A DNA stretch of 46,811 nucleotides from an uncultured cyanobacterium. GTDB taxonomy: Bacteria; Cyanobacteriota; Cyanobacteriia; Cyanobacteriales; Nostocaceae. Numbering within the stretch: the stretch's first letter is position 1; each line of letters opens with the position of its first letter. The stretch spans positions 1 to 46,811 of the forward strand of contig CAIVAU010000260.1 of the NCBI GenBank assembly GCA_903903925.1, written 5' to 3'. Positions 18,101-23,907 of this stretch are shown here, in pieces. The position numbers and the translations under genes are program-made. A model generated the notes under the pieces. That model saw only the letters and a program-made list of their open reading frames with translations, was not told the origin of the DNA and did not search any database.

Positions 18101-20482
18101 TAGCCCTGTTTTGAAATAGCTAAATGCAGATTCATAGGCGATCGCAGCTTTTGCCTTTTGCCCAGCCATTAAATTTAAATTTGCTAGCTCTATTTTTTCC
18201 AGGGGTTGAGTGATGAGATCAATCCCTAAATTCAAATGGTTAACAATCTCAAAAATATTGGCTTGCTCCCCTGCTTCCCTTCTCCCTACAGGAGTAGCTT
18301 CCGCATTCTTTAACAGCAATTGACCGATATGGAGATGAGTTTGCTGCTTCTGCTCGTCTGGAATGAGGGAGTAAGCTGCTTGTTGAACGCGATCGTGCAA
18401 AAATTTATAATTGACAATCTGCGAATCTTGCTTTACATCGTGGTTTTCTTTTCCAATATAAAACTTGTAGATTTCACTAGTAGGTAAAATTAACCCTTCC
18501 TGCAACGCTTTCCACAAACAAGTTGCCGTTTCTATCTCCGATTGTTGACAAACAATTGCCAAAGTTGCCAAATCAAACTGATTACCAATACAAGCCGCCA
18601 ATTTTAAAAGTGACTGAGTCTCTTGTGGCAGCTTTTGCAATTGCAATGCCATAAACTCTACGACGTTATCTGTCAGTACTAACGCCTTAATTTCAGTGAT
18701 ATTGCACTGCCAATTTCCCCTCTCCCAGTCGAATGTCATCCATCCATCTTCATAGAGTGCCTTGAGAAACTGCGTAGTAAAAAAGGGATTTCCCTTGGTG
18801 TTTTGATATACTAATTCAGTTAATGGTTGTGCAATTTCCTCACAACAACTCAGAGTATCTGCCACCAGTTGATTTAAACTAGGGTGACTCAGGGGTGGCA
18901 GGGCAATGGTATTGATGATGGCATGGGATTTTTTAATGTCTTCTAAACTTAATATCAAAGGATGGGCGGTTGATACTTCATTATCCCGGTAAGCACCAAT
19001 TAATAATAAATATTTCCTAGATGATTCATTCATCAGTAACTGTATCAACTTCAGAGATGCCGAATCTGCCCACTGTAAATCATCTAAAAATATGACTAAG
19101 GGATGCTCTTTAGTTGTGAATATTTGGACAAAATTCTGGAATAATAAATTAAACCGATTTTGTGCAGCAGTTCCTGAGAGTTCTATTGCTGGGGGTTGTT
19201 GACCAATAATTTTTTGTAATTCCGGGATGACTTCAATAATGACCTGTCCGTTCTCACCTACAGCATCTAGTATCTTATTTTTCCATTGCTGGATTTGAGT
19301 ATCGCTTTCTGTTAATAATTGCCACATTAAATTTTGAAAAGCTTGTAAAAATGCTGAGAAAGGGATATTGCGATTAAACTGGTCAAATTTTCCTTTAATA
19401 AAATAACCACGTTGTTTAACAATCGGTTTATGCACTTCGTTGATAACTGCTGTTTTTCCAATCCCAGAAAACCCAGCTACCAGAATCATTTCAGTGACTC
19501 CCTGGCTGACTCTATCAAATGCTTGCAACAGGATTTCTATTTCTGCTTCTCTGCCATAAAGTTGATCAGGGATAATAAAGCGATCGCACACATCCTGTTG
19601 TGCAATTTCAAAATGTTCAATTTTACCTGTCTGTTGGAGTTGATGTAAACATTTTTCTAAATCAAATTTCAGCCCCAAAGCACTTTGATATCTATCTTCA
19701 GCATTTTTAGCCATCAATTTCATCACAATAGCTGAAATCACTGGCGGAATCTCTTCATTTTTGACTTTCCGAAGGGATGGTGCTGCTTTGGCAATATGAC
19801 AATGCACCAACTCCATCGGATCGTTTGAGTCAAAGGGTAATTCTCCTGTCAGTAGTTCGTAGAAAGTCACACCTAAAGAATAAAAATCAGTTCGGTAATC
19901 AACGCCCCGATTCATTCTTCCTGTCTGTTCTGGAGAAATATAAGCAAGTGTACCTTCTAAGATATTAGGACTGATGAGGGTTTGGGTTTCTCGTGGTAGT
20001 AAAGATGCAATGCTAAAGTCAATTAATTTAACTTGTTTAGTGTTAGGATTAATCAGAATATTGCTGGGTTTGATGTCTTTATGAATAATATGATCGCGGT
20101 AAAGTACATCTAACGTATTGCACAAAGCGATCGCTATTTGTAAAAAGTCTTGTATAGAGACAACATCTTGCATCTCTGGTGAGGCAAAATAATCTTTTAG
20201 GGAAATCCCCCCAAAGTCTTCCATCACCAGCGCATAGCTATTTTGATAGGGTTCCAGGCTATAGATTTGGATGATTAGGGGTGAGTTGAGATTTTTAGCA
20301 ATAGTGTACTGATTGCGAAACTGTACCAGATCGCTGAAACTGGGATAAGGATTTTTCAGCAACTTGATGACTACTGGTAAGGAATCAGCCTCTCGAATGG
20401 CTTGATAAACTATAGTTCTGGAATGGTGATAAAGTTCTTCGCTAATTACATATCCAGGTATGCCGACTAAAGTGCTAATCAT
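15137..20482 (-). CDS. HstK-type hybrid Ser/Thr kinase - AAA ATPase - GAF - histidine kinase
   Basis: 1781 aa, ATG at 20480-20482. The domain order is: Ser/Thr kinase (1-270; HKDIKPSNIL near 134, with DFS instead of DFG in LIDFSIASLL), AAA/NTPase module (about 295-650; Walker A GFSGIGKT near 339, Walker B FLDDLQWAD near 465), a long helical repeat-like region (about 700-1290), GAF (about 1340-1490), and histidine kinase with GVAHEINTP near 1553, N box LLNLLNNSLIHAY, and G boxes DDGCGIPPEA and GGSGLGLHIV. Such fusions are typical of multicellular cyanobacteria, and some respond to stress or cell differentiation. The substrate and signal are unknown. It is paired with the receiver-kinase gene downstream. 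Confidence 0.93.
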   Translation of the reverse strand: MISTLVGIPGYVISEELYHHSRTIVYQAIREADSLPVVIKLLKNPYPSFSDLVQFRNQYTIAKNLNSPLIIQIYSLEPYQNSYALVMEDFGGISLKDYFASPEMQDVVSIQDFLQIAIALCNTLDVLYRDHIIHKDIKPSNILINPNTKQVKLIDFSIASLLPRETQTLISPNILEGTLAYISPEQTGRMNRGVDYRTDFYSLGVTFYELLTGELPFDSNDPMELVHCHIAKAAPSLRKVKNEEIPPVISAIVMKLMAKNAEDRYQSALGLKFDLEKCLHQLQQTGKIEHFEIAQQDVCDRFIIPDQLYGREAEIEILLQAFDRVSQGVTEMILVAGFSGIGKTAVINEVHKPIVKQRGYFIKGKFDQFNRNIPFSAFLQAFQNLMWQLLTESDTQIQQWKNKILDAVGENGQVIIEVIPELQKIIGQQPPAIELSGTAAQNRFNLLFQNFVQIFTTKEHPLVIFLDDLQWADSASLKLIQLLMNESSRKYLLLIGAYRDNEVSTAHPLILSLEDIKKSHAIINTIALPPLSHPSLNQLVADTLSCCEEIAQPLTELVYQNTKGNPFFTTQFLKALYEDGWMTFDWERGNWQCNITEIKALVLTDNVVEFMALQLQKLPQETQSLLKLAACIGNQFDLATLAIVCQQSEIETATCLWKALQEGLILPTSEIYKFYIGKENHDVKQDSQIVNYKFLHDRVQQAAYSLIPDEQKQQTHLHIGQLLLKNAEATPVGRREAGEQANIFEIVNHLNLGIDLITQPLEKIELANLNLMAGQKAKAAIAYESAFSYFKTGLDLLTLESWQDQYNLTLALHELAGEAACLLGDFESMQQFIQAVFSKAHHSFDQVKSYQVQLQGYAAQGRNEEEIQTALNVLQTLGIELPSQPTPQDIQHKLQQVTTSLSEKPIENLVNLDKMTDPKGLASMQILSAIIPVCYSFPQLLPLIILTKVDLSIRLGNADVSPFAYALYGAILCGVIGDIDTGYQFGQLAMSLLERWHVRVAKSSTLFIVNFVIKHWKQPFKETFSFLQEAYFAGLECGDLEHAAWSIAQLSFNTYLAGIPLEDLEKEMALRHQLVHQTHREASAYSHAICYQVVLNLVGTATTPYRLIGQQYDETIMLSIHVKNHDLYALCHLYTNKLMLSVLFEDYRGATEYAQKAAENLNSAVGMPHVPLVNFYSSLALLANYADTSQVEQAAILEKVAVNQDRMAWWASHAPVNYLHKFHLVEAQRQQILGSQAEAMELYDRAIAGAKANEYIHEEALANELAAKFYLDWGKEKVAAGYMQEAYYCYAYWGAKAKIIDLEKRYSQLLAPILQSATQPSRKESLTAIQDTVSHSSSSISGLLDLDTILKISQSFTSEIRMERLVEQVMQALVSTAGADKGALILNHEGGLKVVSQYLNSQVHPFEIQPLDHCFELPVSIVHYVERTLESTIASAEIPHIFAPDPYFSHHSPQSLLCTPILKQGQLIGLLYLENSLTILAFTSDRLEILNLLCTQAAISLENATLYKTLEHKVIERTHELSQALNDLKSAQKKLVESEKMAALGGLVAGVAHEINTPVGVGITLASTLAAETKLFKAAITEGHLKKSVLTSYLNTAEDCSNLILTNLQRAGDLIQSFKQVAVDQSNLEQRQIFLRSYVEDILTSLSPKLRQAGHRLTVTGDETIEILTYPGAIAQLLLNLLNNSLIHAYPTVESGQLAIHISQTHETVTLVYSDDGCGIPPEALGKIFEPFFTTARDRGGSGLGLHIVYNLVTQKLGGAIDVESHVGQGTLFTIKLPWSL

Positions 20483-20774
20483 ACGGTTGAATTTTTAAGA
20501 CCTCAGCCTTTAGTATTCCCAACTCAGGACAGTAATTGATTTAGAATTTCTGGGTCAGGGTCAGCACGTCTCAAATGTTGGGGGGTGTGGGGTGCGGGGT
20601 GTGATCAGCGCGTCTCAAATTGGGTTTTTTTATCTGTCGCCTAGAAAAGAGAGAGTTTCTTCTCCTACACCCTTTTTCAAATCAGTCCCGATGAAATAAA
20701 TTTCACTACCAAGCATGAAAATGTCTTGTCCCCCTTACACCCCACACGCTACTCCGCTCCTTAAGTATAGCTAG
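20483..20774. other. Spacer of 292 bp with GTGTGGGGTG repeats
   Basis: CAGCRCGTCTCAAAT occurs twice (about 20564 and 20605), separated by a G-rich GTGTGGGGTGCGGGGTGTG stretch. A related ACACCCCACAC word is at 20736-20750. No gene is seen. The hstK promoter should lie here. Confidence 0.5.
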
Positions 20775-21419
20775 TTACGAAGTTGTATCAAGTGCAGTTT
20801 TAAGTTTCAGCTTGATATCTGTTCCTTTTTTGAGGACGACTTCACCACCAGGACTAGACAAAACAAAAGCAGTCGCAGCCGCACCACCAGCTAACGCACC
20901 GTGCTTGAATTTTGCTTTGTTACCAAGAAAGTGACCTGCAACTGCTCCACCTAAGATAACGCCAGCATTCTGAATGAACTTGCCTTTAGTTTTTGTTTCT
21001 ACTTGAGTGTTGACTAGGGTCGCATCAATAGGAGCAGTTGTCCCATCTTTAAGTACTATGTCATCAACAACTAGATGCAAACTTGCTTTTTTGCCTTTAG
21101 CTGCTTTGACGACATCTTCAAGATGTCCCTGAATTTGAGCATCTTTGAGAGTTGGATTTCCTCCAAGCAAGGAGTTTTTGACGCGCAGAGTAAAGTGCTC
21201 ATTGTTGGAATTTTTACCAGTAGACAAATCTTGATCCAGTATGCTGTCAAAAGTCGTGCCTGCTGGTACAGATGATTGCTGTGTTTTAGCATTACTAGAA
21301 GTTGTACTGGTGTTGTTACCAGAAGTAGAAGTGCTGTTGGTCTTGTCATTTGGCTTACTGCAAGCAACAGTACTACTCAGTAGGACAACACCCAGTAGTA
21401 GTGGCATTAACTTTTTCAT
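20775..21419 (-). CDS. Glycine-zipper lipoprotein, unknown function
   Basis: 214 aa, ATG at 21417-21419. A classic lipoprotein signal peptide, MKKLMPLLLGVVLLSSTVAC, has its lipobox Cys at residue 20. It is followed by a Ser/Thr/Asn-rich linker (about 25-50). The middle is a soluble domain with HFTLRVKNSLLGGNPTLKDA and a conserved-looking VDDIVLKDGTTAPIDATLV. A glycine-zipper stretch (about 155-185: GVILGGAVAGHFLGNKAKFK and GALAGGAAATAFVL) could insert in or contact a membrane. It is probably attached to the inner leaflet of the outer membrane or the plasma membrane. The function is not known to me; it is isolated on the minus strand, divergent from pyrD. Confidence 0.8.
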   Translation of the reverse strand: MKKLMPLLLGVVLLSSTVACSKPNDKTNSTSTSGNNTSTTSSNAKTQQSSVPAGTTFDSILDQDLSTGKNSNNEHFTLRVKNSLLGGNPTLKDAQIQGHLEDVVKAAKGKKASLHLVVDDIVLKDGTTAPIDATLVNTQVETKTKGKFIQNAGVILGGAVAGHFLGNKAKFKHGALAGGAAATAFVLSSPGGEVVLKKGTDIKLKLKTALDTTS

Positions 21420-21503
21420 TGTTATTGAATTAAATTAATTAAGCTACGAGATTACGAGATTAAGATGATACTTGTCAAGCACACTGAATACGGTTATTTA
21501 AGG

Positions 21504-21542
21504 TTGTTAACGGTTGACGGTTGACGGTTAACCGTCAACACT
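21504..21542. repeat. GTTGACGGT repeats and hairpin upstream of pyrD
   Basis: GGTTGACGGTTGACGGTTA repeats end in a perfect hairpin, GTTGACGGT 21520-21528 with ACCGTCAAC 21531-21539, identical in its arms to the one at 2782-2801. Confidence 0.75.
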
Positions 21543-21578
21543 TAAGGGTGACAATTTTGAATTGGAGATTAAACCAAG

Positions 21579-22769
21579 TTGGATGATATATATCAAGTTT
21601 TAGTTCGCCCGCTTTTGTTCTCTGTGGTCAAAGCAGATCCAGAGTGGTTACATCGGCAGACAATTCGGAGTTTAAGCTGGCTGGGAAATACTTGTCATCG
21701 CCCACCAGCGATTTGGGTAAACAGATATTTAAAGCAGTCTTTATGTCTATTTGATCGGCGTCTGGAACAAACTCTGTTTGGGCTAGACTTTCCTAACCCT
21801 GTTGGTTTGGCGGCTGGGTTTGACAAGGATGGTGTCGCCATTCCAATTTGGTCTAGTCTTGGTTTTGGCTTTGCAGAAGTGGGAACTGTAACTTCTCATC
21901 CACAGCCAGGAAATTTGCCTCCCCGATTGTTTCGTTTGCCTTTGGACAAGGGGGCCCTGAATCGAATGGGCTTTAATAATTGTGGATCTACGGCAATGGC
22001 AGAACGGCTAGAACAAATCAAGCATGAGTTCAGATCAATACCTATAGGGATAAATTTGGGAAAATCTAAGGTAACACCGTTAGAAGAAGCGGCAAAGGAT
22101 TATCTTAATAGTTTTCGCTTACTGAAGAATTATGGAGACTATTTTGTTGTTAATGTGTCTTCCCCGAATACCCCAGGTTTGCGATCGCTTCAAGACTCAG
22201 CGATGCTAGGTTCGATCTTGGACGCCTTGCAACAGGAAAATGATTCACATCGGCCTATTTTTGTCAAGATAGCACCGGATTTGTCATGGGATGCTATCTC
22301 TGACATTATTTCCCTGACCAAAACCTACCAACTCGCTGGAATTATCGCCACTAACACCACCATCCGTCGGGATGGACTGAAAACTCAGATGATTGCCCAG
22401 ACTGGCAAATCTCTACAGGAAGAAGCAGGTGGTATAAGTGGTGAGCCTTTACGCGATCGCTCATCTGAAGTTATTCGTTTTATTTGGCAGCAAACCCAAG
22501 GAAAAGTTCCAATTATTGGTGTTGGGGGCATTTTTACCCCTGAAGATGCCTGGGAGAAAATTACTGCTGGTGCTTGTCTCATCCAAGTTTATACAGGGTG
22601 GCTTTACGAAGGTCCACTTATGGTACGCCGTATTCTCGAGGGTTTGCTCTCTTTGTTAAAACAAAACGGATTAAATTCCATTTCTGAAGCTGTGGGTCTA
22701 AAGGCAAAAAGCCTTAAGAGGGAGCAGGGGGAATCCCCATCATTAAAATTAGGGGATTTCCCCTGCTAA
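21579..22769 (+). CDS. pyrD: Dihydroorotate dehydrogenase (quinone), class 2
   Basis: 396 aa. This enzyme oxidises dihydroorotate to orotate in pyrimidine synthesis, using FMN and membrane quinone. Class 2 features are present: the N-terminal amphipathic membrane-docking helix (VRPLLFSVVKADPEWLHRQT), GLDFPNPVGLAAGFDKDG, INLGKSKVTP, the active-site segment NVSSPNTPGLRSLQ, and TGGI-like GISGEPLRDRS and GVGGIFTPEDAWEKI. The start is taken as TTG at 21579, with GGAG at 21564-21567; the ATG at 21583 is out of frame. The last 20 or so residues (after KAKSLKREQG) are encoded by a large inverted repeat, which looks like a repeat-derived extension. Confidence 0.95.
   Translation: MDDIYQVLVRPLLFSVVKADPEWLHRQTIRSLSWLGNTCHRPPAIWVNRYLKQSLCLFDRRLEQTLFGLDFPNPVGLAAGFDKDGVAIPIWSSLGFGFAEVGTVTSHPQPGNLPPRLFRLPLDKGALNRMGFNNCGSTAMAERLEQIKHEFRSIPIGINLGKSKVTPLEEAAKDYLNSFRLLKNYGDYFVVNVSSPNTPGLRSLQDSAMLGSILDALQQENDSHRPIFVKIAPDLSWDAISDIISLTKTYQLAGIIATNTTIRRDGLKTQMIAQTGKSLQEEAGGISGEPLRDRSSEVIRFIWQQTQGKVPIIGVGGIFTPEDAWEKITAGACLIQVYTGWLYEGPLMVRRILEGLLSLLKQNGLNSISEAVGLKAKSLKREQGESPSLKLGDFPC
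22723..22767. terminator. 16-bp inverted repeat forming the pyrD 3' end
   Basis: AGCAGGGGGAATCCCC (22723-22738) pairs with GGGGATTTCCCCTGCT (22752-22767) with one mismatch. It covers the last codons and the first base of the stop of pyrD, between convergent genes. It resembles a stable transcription-end hairpin without a T-run, built from the same GGGGATTCCCC word seen at 39467-39485. Confidence 0.6.
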
Positions 22770-22798
22770 GAGATCTCCTACCTCTTTGATCAACATCA

Positions 22799-23530
22799 TT
22801 AACTTTTACCTTCTTCTTGTGGAAAAAACTCCTTAGTTTTTGTGGAATATGTCCAGGCAATGCCATCTGGGTCTTTACTGCGAGTCCACTCAGGAAAATC
22901 TGGATCTTCTCGCCGTTTATATACTGTGCTGGAATAAACATTTAGTCGTTTAGCAAGCTCAGATTGAATGAGAGAGCCAAAAACTAACTGTTGTTCTAGT
23001 GGTCGTTTTACTTCCTCCTCAGTAGGTTGCTTCAGTGATTCAGTTTCTGGTTCAAGCCCCTGCTCCTGGTTGGGCGGTGGCGGTGCTAGAAATGGTAAGA
23101 CGGTGGTAACTGGTTGAGAAAAAGATTCTTTAGGCGGCTCACTACTGTCAAGTATGCTGCCCAAAGTACTAGCAGTGATAAAGTAGTAAACATTGCTTCC
23201 TTCCTCAGAGTTAAGGGCGCGGGCACCAAATTCCGCCGATTTCGTGTCTAAGTAACGTTTTGCCATCTCCCCAGAAAAATTTCCCTTGACTGCCAAGTCT
23301 ATCGGCGTAATCCTGCCTTGGTTTTCCTGAATTAGTTGGTTGAAAATCGGGTTAGCTTGCTGACACCACTGTTGCCATCTATGGTACTGCCACATATTGA
23401 AAGCAAAGAGTAGTAGAATCAGTGCCACCCAAATTTTCCAAGTGGCAACAAGGAAAATAATCAAAAATGAGGCTGGCAAAAGTAGAACGAGAAAACCCTT
23501 GCCGTAACTTTCTATTGTTTTTTCAGTCAT
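22799..23530 (-). CDS. Membrane-anchored protein with HTH-like C-terminus, unknown
   Basis: 243 aa from the ATG at 23528-23530; a TTG 5 codons upstream is less likely. Residues about 8-45 form two hydrophobic segments (GFLVLLLPASFLIIFLVATW and IWVALILLLFAFNMW). A cytoplasmic part follows, with RITPIDLAVKGNFSGEMAKR (a winged-helix-like look, ending VYYFI), a Pro/Glu-rich linker, and a C-terminal segment LIQSELAKRLNVYSSTVYKR that resembles a helix-turn-helix, then DPDGIAWTY. This may be a membrane-bound DNA-binding regulator. A perfect 14-bp dyad lies immediately upstream. I do not recognise a named family. Confidence 0.75.
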   Translation of the reverse strand: MTEKTIESYGKGFLVLLLPASFLIIFLVATWKIWVALILLLFAFNMWQYHRWQQWCQQANPIFNQLIQENQGRITPIDLAVKGNFSGEMAKRYLDTKSAEFGARALNSEEGSNVYYFITASTLGSILDSSEPPKESFSQPVTTVLPFLAPPPPNQEQGLEPETESLKQPTEEEVKRPLEQQLVFGSLIQSELAKRLNVYSSTVYKRREDPDFPEWTRSKDPDGIAWTYSTKTKEFFPQEEGKS

Positions 23531-23534
23531 GGCG

Positions 23535-23584
23535 ATTTTTGCCAAGATTTTTTTGGAAAATAATACTATTATCTTGGCAAAAAT
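23535..23584. promoter_or_regulatory. Perfect 14-bp dyad upstream of the membrane HTH gene
   Basis: ATTTTTGCCAAGAT (23535-23548) and ATCTTGGCAAAAAT (23571-23584) are exact reverse complements, 22 nt apart. The dyad starts 5 bp from the ATG of the minus-strand gene, and TATTAT-like words lie between the arms. It could be an operator for autoregulation or an mRNA hairpin over the start. Confidence 0.6.
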
Positions 23585-23673
23585 TCTGACATTTGTTTGT
23601 TGTATTTGTTGTTTTGCCGAAAATTTTCTGGGAAAATACGGTTAATAGAAAACAAAATTAATTTCCCGGCTAC

Positions 23674-23702
23674 TTGACATCTAGTAATACATGAGCTACA
23701 TT
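23674..23702 (+). promoter_or_regulatory. Sigma70-type promoter for the tRNA-like RNA and rsr
   Basis: TTGACA (23674-23679), 17-bp spacer, TACATT (23697-23702). The -35 is a perfect match and the -10 matches 4 of 6. Transcription would begin near 23709, just before the tRNA-like RNA. Confidence 0.7.
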
Positions 23703-23710
23703 TGTATTAC
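23684..23710. promoter_or_regulatory. Operator-like dyad GTAATACA-N11-TGTATTAC
   Basis: Perfect 8-bp inverted repeat arms (23684-23691 and 23703-23710) embrace the -10 box of the promoter. The geometry suits a dimeric repressor. It does not fit the NtcA (GTAN8TAC) pattern. Confidence 0.55.
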
Positions 23711-23728
23711 AGCTTGATGTTTACAACA

Positions 23729-23887
23729 GCAAGCAAATTTTCATGTGGCGGATAGCTCAGTGGCTAGAGCGCCAAAAACATCCTTGTTCACCCCTTGCCT
23801 GCAAAGGCCGAAGAATGAGGGTTATCGTCTGTAAAACGGGAGGTCGCAGGTTCAAATCCTGCTCCGCCACCTTCCATTTTTGCCTGC
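23729..23887 (+). ncRNA. tRNA-like Y RNA (YrlA-type candidate) upstream of rsr
   Basis: The core 23746-23869 has tRNA parts: acceptor TGGCGGA/TCCGCCA, U8-A9, D-arm GCTC-AGTGGCTA-GAGC (23755-23770), T-arm GCAGG-TTCAAAT-CCTGC (23846-23862), 5-nt variable loop, and a 7-nt anticodon-like loop CTGTAAA on a 3-bp stem (23826-23838). An extra segment of about 50 nt sits between the D-arm and the anticodon arm. It carries a GCCT-GCAA-AGGC tetraloop hairpin (23797-23808) and GCCGAAG (23807-23813), which fits the GNCGAAN0-1G motif reported for Ro-binding bacterial Y RNAs. Flanks 23729-23737 and 23879-23887 pair at 8 of 9 positions, closing a long terminal stem. The next gene is Ro60. Ends are approximate. 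A disrupted tRNA is the alternative. Confidence 0.6.
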
Positions 23888-23907
23888 AAGGGCCGGGAGA
23901 TCAAACA

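Noticed and set aside
23684..23710. NtcA site at the rsr promoter
   Set aside because: The spacing does not give GTA-N8-TAC; the dyad arms are 8 bp with an 11-bp spacer.
23746..23869. A tRNA gene with a group I intron
   Set aside because: The extra segment of about 50 nt is too short for a self-splicing intron and has no P/Q/R/S core; the Y RNA motif and the Ro60 neighbour explain it better. A degraded tRNA is not fully excluded.
23743..23907. The Ro60 frame extends upstream as a 586-residue protein
   Set aside because: The extra 55 codons run through the tRNA-like RNA; ATG at 23908 has its own Shine-Dalgarno and begins the conserved protein.
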